From CAZXIC01 sp964640195 (GTDB taxonomy: Archaea > Iainarchaeota > Iainarchaeia > Iainarchaeales > GCA-2688035), in NCBI GenBank assembly GCA_964640195.1, contig CAZXIC010000002.1:82357-146356 (forward strand): 64,000 bases of DNA, given 5' to 3'. The position numbers and the translations under genes are program-made. The notes beneath the pieces were generated by a model that made no database searches, was not told the DNA's origin, and was given only the letters and a program-made list of their open reading frames with translations. This document shows, in pieces, positions 1 to 8,516 of this stretch; the first letter of the stretch is position 1; every line of letters starts with the position of its first letter.

Positions 1-1
1 A

Positions 2-304
2 AAGGAAAAGATTGCTGCTCAGGAAAAGGAGATAGTCAAGGCAAAGATTGAAACAGATTTTGACAGGGTGCTTGACCTGGTCAAATTCAAGGGAATGATT
101 GGGGTGGATGCGGCAGCGAAAGAGCTTGGCATTAAGGAGAGGCAGTTGCAGGAATACGCAAAGGTTTTGGAGGAAAACCACTTAGTGCAATTGATTTATC
201 CCCCGATTGGCGCTATGCGGCTTGCTTTCCCCGGATATTTGCGCTGGAAGGAAAGGGAGAAGAAAAAGAAGGCAGAGGAAAAAAAGAAAAAGAAGAAAAA
301 ATAA
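2..304 (+). CDS. C-terminal part of a winged-helix-like protein, 5' end outside window
   Basis: The reading frame is open from the window edge, so only about 100 C-terminal codons are visible; an internal GTG at 68 is unlikely to be the true start because coding continues upstream. The segment around VDAAAKELGIKERQLQ and the following helix look like a helix-turn-helix or small winged helix, followed by FPGYLRW and a Lys/Glu tail ending in a run of lysines. It lies 23 nt before the pilus ATPase gene and is probably co-transcribed, so it may be a cytoplasmic component or regulator of that system. Function is not recognised; the assignment rests on local sequence pattern and position only. Confidence 0.6.
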   Translation, partial: KEKIAAQEKEIVKAKIETDFDRVLDLVKFKGMIGVDAAAKELGIKERQLQEYAKVLEENHLVQLIYPPIGAMRLAFPGYLRWKEREKKKKAEEKKKKKKK

Positions 305-327
305 ATTAGTTAAAGGCAGGTGAAAAA

Positions 328-1890
328 ATGTACGATGCTGAAAAAAAGGTAACAGGGGTGGAAAAGGCAAACGTGATTGAAACATACAGCGTGAAATCAG
401 ACGCCGTAGAAGTGGAGGTAAACATAATTGACGCGGAAAAGGCGTTTGTAAGGAATTACTTCCTGAACTTTCCGTCTTATGGGTCGGGTACAATTGCTTT
501 GCTGAATAACCTGCGGACAGCAATTCTAAGCGAAACCGCATTAAGGGCTGAGAAGATGATGGAGGCAAAATTCGTTGAGAAGACAAAACAGAGGTTCAAG
601 CAAAGGGCAGCAGAGTTATTGCAGAGGGAACTGCCGAAAATGCCTGACGAGACAAAAAACACCCTGATTGGGATTCTGCTGAATGAAATGCTTGGCTTGG
701 GAAAGATAGAGTTTTTGCTGAACGATGGCAACCTGGAGGAAATAGTGGTAAACTACAGCAAGGAGCCTGTCTGGGTTTACCACAAAAAATACGGCTGGCT
801 GAAGACAAACATAACGCTTGGAAACGAGGGCGAAATAGAAAACTATGCAAGCATTATTGCAAGGCGCGTTGGCAAGCAGATAACAATCCTGAATCCGCTG
901 CTTGACGCCCACCTGATAACAGGCGATAGGGCAAATGCAACCCTGTTCCCGATTTCAAGCAAAGGGAACACCATAACAATCAGGATGTTCAGGAGAGAGC
1001 CCTGGACGGTAACAGATTTCATCAGCAATAAAACAGTCAACAAGGAGATAATGGCTCTGGTTTGGCTTGCAATGGAATACGAGTTGAACATTATTATCAG
1101 CGGTGGCACGGGCAGCGGGAAAACAAGCCTTTTGAACGTATGCATGCCGTTCCTGCAACCGAATCACAGAATTTTGTCCATAGAGGACACCAGGGAACTG
1201 ATGCTGCCGGAATTCCTGCACTGGGTTCCACTGACAACGAGGGAACCAAACCCCGAGGGAAAAGGCGGCGTGACAATGCTTGACCTGCTTGTAAACAGCC
1301 TGAGGATGCGGCCTGACAGGATAATCGTCGGAGAGATTAGGCGGCAGAGGGAAGCAGAGGTGATGTTTGAGGCAATGCACACAGGGCACAGCGTTTACAC
1401 GACCTTCCACGCAAACACGGCAGATGAGACAATCCGGCGGCTCATAAACCCCCCTGTGAACGTTCCAACAACAATGCTTGAAGCCGTGCACTTGAATGTT
1501 GTGATGTTCAGAAACAGACGCCTGGGAGTGAGACGCGTACTGCAAGTGGCGGAGTACGTTCCGGAGAGAAGGGGGCGAGAATCCGGGGTAAAGGCAAATG
1601 TTCTGTACCGCTGGCGGGGGGCAGATGATATGATTGTGCCCCATGGTGACAGCATCAGGTTGTATGACGAGCTGTCACTGCACACTGGCTTGAGTAAAAG
1701 CGAAATAGATGGCGAGCTTAAGCAGAAGCAGAAAATACTTGATTGGATGGTTAAATTCAATGTCAGGAATGTGACAGATGTCGGCAGGGTTATAGCCCAG
1801 TACTACAGGGACCCGGAAGCGATAGTTAAAGCAGCAGAAAAAAAACAAAAGCCTGAGTTGGAGAAAGGCCCTGCGCAGGAAAAAAAGTGA
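328..1890 (+). CDS. Type II/IV secretion (Tad-like pilus) ATPase
   Basis: A hexameric ATPase of the GspE/VirB11/archaeal pilus family that would power pilin polymerisation at the inner face of the membrane. Walker A (GGTGSGKT) lies at residues 259-266 and a Walker B-type strand (RPDRIIVGEI) near 330. The His-rich segment HTGHSVYTTFHANT is typical of the family. The N-terminal 150 residues match the domain that precedes the ATPase core. Its 520 aa are normal for archaeal members. ATG 328 follows a GGTG site. The next gene starts at the base after the stop, and two TadB/TadC-like membrane genes follow, giving a three-gene assembly module. The C-terminus is rich in Lys and Glu. Confidence 0.92.
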   Translation: MYDAEKKVTGVEKANVIETYSVKSDAVEVEVNIIDAEKAFVRNYFLNFPSYGSGTIALLNNLRTAILSETALRAEKMMEAKFVEKTKQRFKQRAAELLQRELPKMPDETKNTLIGILLNEMLGLGKIEFLLNDGNLEEIVVNYSKEPVWVYHKKYGWLKTNITLGNEGEIENYASIIARRVGKQITILNPLLDAHLITGDRANATLFPISSKGNTITIRMFRREPWTVTDFISNKTVNKEIMALVWLAMEYELNIIISGGTGSGKTSLLNVCMPFLQPNHRILSIEDTRELMLPEFLHWVPLTTREPNPEGKGGVTMLDLLVNSLRMRPDRIIVGEIRRQREAEVMFEAMHTGHSVYTTFHANTADETIRRLINPPVNVPTTMLEAVHLNVVMFRNRRLGVRRVLQVAEYVPERRGRESGVKANVLYRWRGADDMIVPHGDSIRLYDELSLHTGLSKSEIDGELKQKQKILDWMVKFNVRNVTDVGRVIAQYYRDPEAIVKAAEKKQKPELEKGPAQEKK

Positions 1891-2802
1891 ATGCCCATGG
1901 CTAGAATAATTCCCTTTGCACCAATGCCAATGAGCATGTTGAAGAGAGCAAGCAGCCCGTTCATTAGGTATGCTTTTGGCTTCAGCAGGATGTTCCCAAA
2001 CCTGGGGGCGAAACTGGATGCAGCCGACATAGAGGCAGACGAAAGGGAATACGCAGCGATAATGCTTTTTTTGACGGTTTTCTACTTCGTTTTCTTCACA
2101 GTTGCATCCACCCTGATTTTTTACAGGCTGCAGCTGGACCAAGCCTTGCAGGTCGCCTTGCCCTTTTGGGCGCTTGGACTGTGCGTGGGGCTGTTAATGG
2201 GCTTCATGATGGTCGTTCAGGTGCTGGTGTACCCGACGCTGCTTTTAAGGAAAAAGGTGAGAAGCCTTGAAAGAAACCTCGTATTTGCTTTGAGGGCCAT
2301 TCTTATCCAGATAAAAAGCGGCGTGAGCCTGTTTGATGGAATGGCGACCATCGCAAACGGCGAGTACGGCGCGGTAAGCACTGAATTCAAAAAAGCAGTT
2401 GACAAAATAAACACCGGAACGCCGGCTGAGGAAGCATTGGAGGACATGGCTGAAAAAAACCCCAGCCCTTTCTTTCGGAAAGTGCTGTGGCAGATAGTCA
2501 ACGGGATGAAGGCGGGGGCTGACATAAGCAGTGTCCTGGCTGAAACTGTTGCATCAATGATAAGAGAGCAGAAGATTGCCATAAGTAGATATGGCTCGCA
2601 ATTGAAAATCCTTTCACTGATGTACATGATGTTGGGCGTGATTGTCCCAGCATTGGGCGTAACGTTTTTAATTGTCCTCGGCTCCTTCCCCCAGATAAAA
2701 ATCGATGAATTCACTTTTTGGGTAATGCTGTTGCTGGTTGTAGTTACTGAGTTCATGTACGTTGGCATAATAAAAAGCAGGAGGCCAACAATCATAGGGT
2801 GA
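1891..2802 (+). CDS. TadB-like pilus assembly membrane protein (T2SSF domain)
   Basis: Polytopic membrane platform protein that partners the upstream ATPase. Two adjacent hydrophobic segments lie at about residues 55-110, then a cytoplasmic T2SSF domain (KVRSLERNLVFALRAILIQI, GVSLFDGM, NGMKAGADIS), and two further membrane segments near residues 240-300. This TM-TM-T2SSF-TM-TM order is that of archaeal and Tad-type pilus platforms. ATG immediately follows the stop of the ATPase gene, implying translational coupling. A second, diverged copy of the same architecture follows, as is usual when the platform is a TadB/TadC heterodimer. Confidence 0.88.
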   Translation: MPMARIIPFAPMPMSMLKRASSPFIRYAFGFSRMFPNLGAKLDAADIEADEREYAAIMLFLTVFYFVFFTVASTLIFYRLQLDQALQVALPFWALGLCVGLLMGFMMVVQVLVYPTLLLRKKVRSLERNLVFALRAILIQIKSGVSLFDGMATIANGEYGAVSTEFKKAVDKINTGTPAEEALEDMAEKNPSPFFRKVLWQIVNGMKAGADISSVLAETVASMIREQKIAISRYGSQLKILSLMYMMLGVIVPALGVTFLIVLGSFPQIKIDEFTFWVMLLLVVVTEFMYVGIIKSRRPTIIG

Positions 2803-2808
2803 GACAAA

Positions 2809-3813
2809 ATGGGCATATATCAAAGAATCACTTCCCTGCTGCCGGAAGGCGTAATAGAATCGTTTAGAAAAGAGCTCAATTACGTTGGAATTCACGTTGA
2901 GGGAAAACGGTTTGTTGGCTTTTTGGTGCTGTTCGGCTTGGGCATCGCGACAGCAATTGCAATAAACCTCTACCTGTTCTTCAACATGCCGGTTTACGCC
3001 AGCTTTTTTCTGGTATTTGCAATCTTCTGCGGCGGGGTGTACTTTTGGATTGACCAAATGGCTGAAGGGAGCGGGAGAAGGGTGGAAAGGGTGCTGCCGG
3101 ACGTGCTTGAATTGATTGCAAGCAACATCAGGGCCGGCCTGACCACGGAGAGAGCTATTTTCACCTCAGCAAGGCCGGAGTTTGGCCTACTTTCAAGGGA
3201 GCTCAGGGAGGCAAGCAAAGAAATCCTCTCTGGCGAGAGAATGGATACTGCGTTGATGAAGCTGCCGAGCAAAATAAAAAGCGACGTGCTTGAGAGAACG
3301 GTTTGGCTGCTTGTGCAGGGGATGAAAGGCGGCGGCCAGATGGCAGACCTGCTGATTCAATTGGGCTCGGATTTGCGGGAAGAGAACGCAATGCAAGACG
3401 AGATAAAGGCAAACATCAGCATGTACGTGCTGCTGATTTTCTTTGCTGCCGCATTTGGCGCCCCTATGCTGTTTGGGATAAGCAGCATAATTGTGGGGAT
3501 GCTGGCAGAGCAGACAGCAGAGCTGCCGATAACGGCAGAGCAGATGGCGCAGTACAGCCAGATGAGCCCCATCGGCAGGTTTTTCGGCGTACCAACAGTC
3601 GGGATAACGGAGGAATTTGTAACATTTTTTGCAGCCATTGCATTAATTTTAACCGCAATTTTCGCTTCTTTCACGATTGGGGCAATAAGCGCAGGAAGCG
3701 AGAAAAAGGGCGTGAAATTCCTCCCCATAATTTTGTTCATAGGGCTCGGCTTGTTCTATGCAGTGAGAATGGTCCTAGGGGAGATGCTGGGCAGCATAAC
3801 GACAATGCTCTAG
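2809..3813 (+). CDS. TadC-like pilus assembly membrane protein (T2SSF domain)
   Basis: Second platform protein of the pilus module. It has an N-terminal pair of membrane helices (about residues 40-85), a T2SSF domain with RVERVLPDVLELIASNIRAG and LVQGMKGGGQMADLL, and C-terminal membrane helices near residues 205-230 and 265-330. The GxxGGxxxxLL pattern is shared with the preceding protein, so the two genes are paralogues. It starts 6 nt after the previous stop. No prepilin peptidase gene is seen nearby; the one pilin-like gene in the window is on the other strand at 5.4-5.9 kb. Confidence 0.87.
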   Translation: MGIYQRITSLLPEGVIESFRKELNYVGIHVEGKRFVGFLVLFGLGIATAIAINLYLFFNMPVYASFFLVFAIFCGGVYFWIDQMAEGSGRRVERVLPDVLELIASNIRAGLTTERAIFTSARPEFGLLSRELREASKEILSGERMDTALMKLPSKIKSDVLERTVWLLVQGMKGGGQMADLLIQLGSDLREENAMQDEIKANISMYVLLIFFAAAFGAPMLFGISSIIVGMLAEQTAELPITAEQMAQYSQMSPIGRFFGVPTVGITEEFVTFFAAIALILTAIFASFTIGAISAGSEKKGVKFLPIILFIGLGLFYAVRMVLGEMLGSITTML

Positions 3814-3895
3814 GCAGAGAAAAACCAAGGATAAAATAATAAATATTTGAAGCTGTGTTAAATAATTCAATGATAGGCCTGGGTGCCCCATCAGC

Positions 3896-5380
3896 TTGAA
3901 AAGGGGGGTGGATTTGCACAACCTAAGATATGCAAAGGCGGCTGTAATAGGAATAGTGCTGCTGTTTGTTGCACTAAAAATCCCTGCAATGCAGTCGTTT
4001 TACATGGACAGGGATGAGCCGCTCTACGTCTGGCAGAGTCTGAGAATATACAAAGAGCCTGCGAGCATTCTGCTGCTGGAAATTAACCGCCCCTATTATG
4101 CACTCTTTACTGCAACGGCAGCACCATTGCATGCGTTTTTCCCGCCGCAGGTTCCACTCAGGATTGTAACAATGGCATTTGCGCTGGTTGCCCTGTTCTT
4201 CACTTACTTAATCGGGAAAGAACTATTCTCTGAAAAAGCAGGTCTGGCTGCAATAGTGCTGATGTTATCTTCCCCTGCCTTTTTCTTCTATGCCGCAAGG
4301 GGCTTGCCGAGTGTGCCGCTTACAGCGCTGTCCGCAATTTTGATATATTTACTGATAACACTAAACAGAAGGCGGGCAATTCTTGCCGCTCTGACACTTG
4401 CTGCAATGTACCTGATAAAAACCACTTCAATGGTTGTACTGCCTGCGGTGGCTGTTTTTCTAATGCTCAAGTACAGGGAAAAGCTAAACAAGAAACAAAT
4501 AGCTGCTGGGTTTGGGCTGCTGGCACTTCTGATTGCCTGCGCCATTGCATTCGCACCGGGCGAAATTGTAGGCGTTATCTTGAAAACATTCAGCAAGCAG
4601 GATTGGGATGTCTTCTTTGCCATAGTTGGCCGTGGCATCATTTGGGCCCTAACAGGGACGTTCACTATCGTGTTTGCATTAGTAGGCATGCTTGAACTTA
4701 AGGGAAGGAGAGACTCCAATATTGCGCTTCTGCTGCTGTGGATTGTATTTATATCTGCCGCGTTCGCTCTGACCTTCAGGAGTTTCGTGCGCTACTATCT
4801 CCCAATAATGCCTGCTGTTGCGGTAATTGCCGGTTATGGCTTTGCAAGGTTAGCTGAAAGGGGGCTGCGGTTTGTGGCAATTCTGGCTGCAGCAGGGCTG
4901 CTCTTTTTTGCTTGGGGCTTCTACTGGGAGGCTATTTTCTGGAAAGCACCTTGGGAAAACCTCTATGCCAGGGGCTACATGCCGCTAAAGCAGGAGCGTT
5001 GGAGCGAGATGGGCCAATGGTTTGGTGAGAATGTAGGGGGAGAGGACAGGCTTATAGTCCTTTCAGAACAGTTTGTAGCAAGAACCATCGTGCTTTCAGC
5101 AGAGCTTGGCTTGCCTGAGGCAAGCAGGCGGCTGGTTGTTAATCCAAGTAGGGGTGATTTTGAGATGCTTATCTCCCAGGCAGAAAGGGACTGCTTTGTA
5201 GTCAGGGATAGCACTTCACCCATAAGGCCTTTTGAGCAGCTGATTTGGCTTTACGCAGACACAAATGCAGAAGAATACCTTGCTTCAATGGGTTTTGAAG
5301 AAATAAAAGAGTTTCCGCCACAGGATGGCGCATTTTTCTTCAAAGAAACCTATTTCGCTTATAAAAAGTCAAAACAGTAG
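3896..5380 (+). CDS. GT-C membrane glycosyltransferase (GT39/ArnT-like)
   Basis: A polytopic glycosyltransferase that likely transfers a sugar from a polyprenyl-phosphate donor to surface protein or glycolipid on the outer side of the membrane. The first extracytoplasmic loop carries the acidic DRDEP signature of GT-C enzymes, followed by a conserved RPYYALF segment. About ten hydrophobic helices fill residues 10-340 and a soluble C-terminal domain follows. TTG 3896 is preceded by GGGTG about 10 nt upstream; GTG 3908 is an alternative that would remove four residues. It sits between the pilus operon and a pilin gene, so pilin or S-layer glycosylation is a reasonable but unproven role. Confidence 0.8.
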   Translation: MKRGVDLHNLRYAKAAVIGIVLLFVALKIPAMQSFYMDRDEPLYVWQSLRIYKEPASILLLEINRPYYALFTATAAPLHAFFPPQVPLRIVTMAFALVALFFTYLIGKELFSEKAGLAAIVLMLSSPAFFFYAARGLPSVPLTALSAILIYLLITLNRRRAILAALTLAAMYLIKTTSMVVLPAVAVFLMLKYREKLNKKQIAAGFGLLALLIACAIAFAPGEIVGVILKTFSKQDWDVFFAIVGRGIIWALTGTFTIVFALVGMLELKGRRDSNIALLLLWIVFISAAFALTFRSFVRYYLPIMPAVAVIAGYGFARLAERGLRFVAILAAAGLLFFAWGFYWEAIFWKAPWENLYARGYMPLKQERWSEMGQWFGENVGGEDRLIVLSEQFVARTIVLSAELGLPEASRRLVVNPSRGDFEMLISQAERDCFVVRDSTSPIRPFEQLIWLYADTNAEEYLASMGFEEIKEFPPQDGAFFFKETYFAYKKSKQ

Positions 5381-5446
5381 GGATTAACAACGGTAATTAA
5401 CCTAAATAAAAGAAGAAAAAGGAAATTAAAGGAAAAATGAACGATT

Positions 5447-5902
5447 TCAGCTGCTGATTACAATGTTTGTACCGCGGCAAGTGATTGTAAGCCCTGTGTG
5501 CGTCAAGCCAGCTGCGTCAGTATAGGTGATTGTATAGACCCCTGACGTATAAGTGGCTGCTGTTGATGTCGCTGCAACGTCAAGCGTTGTGTTTCCAACC
5601 GGCAGGCTTGTTGTAGCGTTATTATCCGCGAATGCCTGACTTCCTGCAATCGTTACGCTTGTCAGCGTTCCGCCTGCTGTGTTTGTCACTATGAGGTCTT
5701 GTAGGTCTCCACTTGCAGAAGCTGCGCTCAGAAGGTTGTTTGAGACAACGTTAAGCACTGTCGGGTCTGAACTGCTGCAGGTTACGCCGCCTGTCGGCGT
5801 TGCGACAATGAACACTAGGACGCCTACGACGATTGCTATGACGATTAATGCCCATCCGTAGGTCATCAGGTATTCCAATGCTGCTTGTCCTTTCTTGTTC
5901 AT
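5447..5902 (-). CDS. Class III signal peptide pilin
   Basis: A 151-residue archaeal pilin. The N-terminus reads MNKKGQAALEYLMTYGWA followed by a long hydrophobic helix; cleavage is expected between Gly5 and Gln6 by an archaeal prepilin peptidase, leaving the QxxxEY start typical of class III signal peptides. The rest is a Thr/Ser/Ala-rich beta domain with two cysteines (TCSSS near residue 42 and TCRGT near the end) that could form a disulfide. The start is fixed by a good GGAGG-type site (TAGGAGGGAAAGC). It is monocistronic and convergent with the membrane glycosyltransferase, near the Tad-like assembly operon that probably builds it into a filament. Confidence 0.93.
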   Translation of the reverse strand: MNKKGQAALEYLMTYGWALIVIAIVVGVLVFIVATPTGGVTCSSSDPTVLNVVSNNLLSAASASGDLQDLIVTNTAGGTLTSVTIAGSQAFADNNATTSLPVGNTTLDVAATSTAATYTSGVYTITYTDAAGLTHTGLTITCRGTNIVISS

Positions 5903-6073
5903 GCTTTCCCTCCTATAGGTTTTTCATTTTATTTTAATGCCTTTTCCCAAAATAAACATCAATTCTTTTGATGCTGGGAGTTTTTGTATTATAAGAAGTG
6001 TTTCTCCTTTAAAAATCTTTGCTTTAACGCAGCGGCTTTAAATTTAATTATTTGCCGAATTGCGCCTGCTTTT

Positions 6074-6562
6074 TCACTTTTTCCTGAATTTTTTCCTCAG
6101 CGCTCTTTCAACCGGCGGCGCAACAAAGCAGTCAATTCTTCCGCCAAGCGAAGCGATTTCCTTTACTGCAGTGCTGTTCAGGTAAAAATACCTCGGCGAT
6201 GTCATCACAAAGACTGTTTCAAGGCTCGGCACAAGCTTTCTGTTTATCGTCGCCTGCTGGAACTCGAACTCAAAGTCCGACAACTCGCGCAGGCCCCTTA
6301 AAATCACTTTTGCATTTTTCCTTTTGACGTAGTCAACCAGAAGCCCCTGGAAAGAGTCAACCGAAACGCGCTCCATGCCCTTGGTGCACTGTTTTATCAG
6401 GGCAACCCTTTCAGCCAGCGGGAAGAGCGCTTTCTTGCGCGGGCTGGTCGTTACAGCGACAATAACCTGGTCAAACAATTGCAGGGCGCGCTTTATGACG
6501 TCCAGGTGCCCAAGTGTAACCGGGTCAAAGGTTCCAGCATAGATTGCGGTTCTTTTATTCAA
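6074..6562 (-). CDS. coaD: Phosphopantetheine adenylyltransferase, bacterial type
   Basis: CoaD adenylates 4'-phosphopantetheine in the penultimate step of CoA synthesis. The nucleotidyltransferase signature TFDPVTLGH is at residues 11-19; ILRGLR and a C-terminal EIASLGG match the bacterial single-domain enzyme, as does the length of 162 aa. I place the start at TTG 6562 because GGAGG lies about 8 nt upstream and the resulting N-terminus MNKRTAIYAG fits the family; an upstream ATG at 6586 would add 8 residues. The gene overlaps the end of coaE by 8 bp, so the pair is a translationally coupled operon. Archaea usually carry an unrelated-looking archaeal PPAT, so bacterial origin is inferred. 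Confidence 0.92.
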   Translation of the reverse strand: MNKRTAIYAGTFDPVTLGHLDVIKRALQLFDQVIVAVTTSPRKKALFPLAERVALIKQCTKGMERVSVDSFQGLLVDYVKRKNAKVILRGLRELSDFEFEFQQATINRKLVPSLETVFVMTSPRYFYLNSTAVKEIASLGGRIDCFVAPPVERALRKKFRKK

Positions 6563-7130
6563 AAAAATTGCCTCCCAGTTTTGCAATTACGGCTTTTACC
6601 TGCTTCTTGGTTTTTTGCAGGCCGCCTGTGTTATTAATTAAAAAGCGGGCTTTTTTAATTTTTTTCTTTAGGGGCAACTGGGCGTGCAGCCTGAGCCCTG
6701 CTTCTTTTCTGGTAAGGCCACTGCGCTGCAGCCTTGCCAGGCACTGCTTTCTTGTTGCGAAAACAACGCAGGTGCTGTCAAAGTAATGCTGCCACCTTGC
6801 CTCAAAAAGAAGCGGCACGTCAACCACAACAAGCCGCTTTCCCTGCTTTTTGAATTTTTTCATGCTGCGCTGCAGCTGTTTCCAGACAAGTGGATGCAAA
6901 ATTTTCTCCAGTTTTTTCCTCTTTCTTGCACTGCGGAAAACAACCGAAGAGAGTTCTTTCCTGTTGGCTGTGCCAAACAGGCGCAGCAACTTGCTTTGAA
7001 TGCCTTTCTGCCTGTACAGCTTTCGCACTATTGCATCGCAGTCGATGGCTGGAATGCCACACTGCCTGAAAAAACGCAGGGCAGTGCTCTTCCCGCTGCC
7101 TGCAGAACCGGTTAAAGCAAGCGAATGCAT
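6555..7130 (-). CDS. coaE: Dephospho-CoA kinase, bacterial type
   Basis: CoaE phosphorylates the 3' hydroxyl of dephospho-CoA, the last step of CoA synthesis. The P-loop GSAGSGKS is at residues 8-15; the lid region, PLLFE and the C-terminal NNTG motif follow the bacterial CoaE pattern. Length 191 aa is normal. The C-terminal half is strongly basic. ATG 7130 lies about 25 nt after a TATA-like CTTAAATTAA on the minus strand, consistent with a nearly leaderless transcript. It is first in a two-gene operon with coaD. Archaea normally use a GTP-dependent dephospho-CoA kinase of another family, so this pair stands out. Confidence 0.92.
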   Translation of the reverse strand: MHSLALTGSAGSGKSTALRFFRQCGIPAIDCDAIVRKLYRQKGIQSKLLRLFGTANRKELSSVVFRSARKRKKLEKILHPLVWKQLQRSMKKFKKQGKRLVVVDVPLLFEARWQHYFDSTCVVFATRKQCLARLQRSGLTRKEAGLRLHAQLPLKKKIKKARFLINNTGGLQKTKKQVKAVIAKLGGNFFE

Positions 7131-7144
7131 TGTAATGGAATTGG

Positions 7145-7250
7145 GTGGAAGTTAATTTAAGGAAAGGCACAGCGGTTTTGAAATAAAAAAGCTTTTGAAA
7201 CCCCAACACAGAAGCATTTAAATTAGATTTGCCCGCCTTATTTATATGGG
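7145..7250. promoter_or_regulatory. Divergent promoter region, coaE-coaD and glycosyltransferase operon
   Basis: On the minus strand a TATA-like CTTAAATTAA lies about 25 nt before the coaE start. On the plus strand TTTATATG at about 7241 would set the transcription start near 7270, which argues that the glycosyltransferase starts at TTG 7304 and not at the upstream ATG 7229 inside the promoter. Seen by eye only. Confidence 0.5.
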
Positions 7251-7303
7251 CAAGGTATAAGCAAAAACCCCTCTTTTTCAAGCAGGGCTGGAGGCGATTT
7301 AAG

Positions 7304-8503
7304 TTGAAAATAGCGTTGGTGAGCAGCTGGCCGCCGAGGCACTGCGGCATTGCAACCTACAGCCAGGAGCTGGTCAGGGCCCTGAGAAAACAGGGGCACG
7401 AGGTGCATGTTGTGACATTCAGTGATGGGGGCAAGAAAGGCGAACGCTTTGTACATAAGGCAATGAGGGTTCGAAAGAAAGGCGCTAAGTTGGTTGACCC
7501 AAACTGGGAAGAGCGGCTGTACAACGTGATTGCAAGGATAAAGCCGGATGTGGTTCATATACAGCATGAGTACGCTTTGTACGAATATGACAAGGACTTC
7601 AGCAGCGGGCTGTTCAGGCCATTTTTCAGGTGGGGCGTGGAAGCAGAATTCCCTGTGGTGGTGACGTTTCACAGCATCTACACTGCTTTGGAAAGGGCGC
7701 ACAGCTATTACATGAATACCTGCCTGATGCTGATAGATGCAGGTGTTGTCCACGAGGAATACCAGAAAATCTACTTGCCTGAGAACATTGGCAGGGTTCC
7801 GCAGAATGTGTACGTCATACCGCACGGTGCCAAGGACATAAAGCCGTACAAGGGCGCAAAGGAAGCCCTGGGCTTGGCTGGAAAGAGGGTTGTCGGCGTT
7901 ATCGGCTGGTGGGAGCCGAACAAGGGCTTTGAAAGAGTTGTGCAGATTTGGCCTGATGTAAGGAGGGAGTTGGGCAAGAAGGCTGTCTTGGTTGTTGCAG
8001 GCGATGCAAGGCCTGGAAGCAAAAGCGGGCAGATATACAAGCCCCTGCTTTTGCAGGCGATAAGGCAAAGCAAAGCAAAAAGCAGCATTAAGCTTATCGA
8101 AGGCAGCTTTTCGCCGCAGGAATACGACAGGATACTTTCGGCATTTGATTTGATGGTTTTGCCATACAGCAGGGCGTCGCAGTCAGGTAACCTAGCCCAT
8201 GCGTTTGCGTTGGGAATTCCATGCGTTGCAACTGCAATGGAGGGCCTCAAGGCAGAGGTTGAGAGGAGCAAGGGCGGTGTCACAGTTCCAGCAGAGGACG
8301 ATGTGGAGTTGATGCACGCGATTGCACATGTGATGAAGCACGAGGAGTTGCGCAAGAGGTATGCAAGGAACGCTGCCAAGCATGTTACGAAGCAGATAAA
8401 GTGGAGCATTGTTGCAAGAAAGCATGTTGCCCTCTACCAGAAGTTGATTGCAGAGTTGCGCGAGGAATGCAAGCCGAGGAAAAAGGAAAGCTTGCTGGCT
8501 TGA
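7304..8503 (+). CDS. GT4-like glycosyltransferase
   Basis: A soluble GT-B fold glycosyltransferase using an activated sugar. The N-terminus MKIALVSSWPPRHCGIATYS is the signature of a GT4 subgroup (PPR-x-CGIAT), and the C-terminal Rossmann domain shows GVIGWWEPNKGFE and a donor-binding region around LPYSRASQSGNLAHAFALG. I choose TTG 7304 because GGAGG lies just upstream and the family signature begins here. The following gene is a paralogue with the same signature and starts 13 nt after this stop, so both probably act in one glycan pathway, for example surface polysaccharide or glycolipid synthesis. Substrate cannot be read from sequence. Confidence 0.85.
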   Translation: MKIALVSSWPPRHCGIATYSQELVRALRKQGHEVHVVTFSDGGKKGERFVHKAMRVRKKGAKLVDPNWEERLYNVIARIKPDVVHIQHEYALYEYDKDFSSGLFRPFFRWGVEAEFPVVVTFHSIYTALERAHSYYMNTCLMLIDAGVVHEEYQKIYLPENIGRVPQNVYVIPHGAKDIKPYKGAKEALGLAGKRVVGVIGWWEPNKGFERVVQIWPDVRRELGKKAVLVVAGDARPGSKSGQIYKPLLLQAIRQSKAKSSIKLIEGSFSPQEYDRILSAFDLMVLPYSRASQSGNLAHAFALGIPCVATAMEGLKAEVERSKGGVTVPAEDDVELMHAIAHVMKHEELRKRYARNAAKHVTKQIKWSIVARKHVALYQKLIAELREECKPRKKESLLA

Positions 8504-8516
8504 AAAGATTATATTT

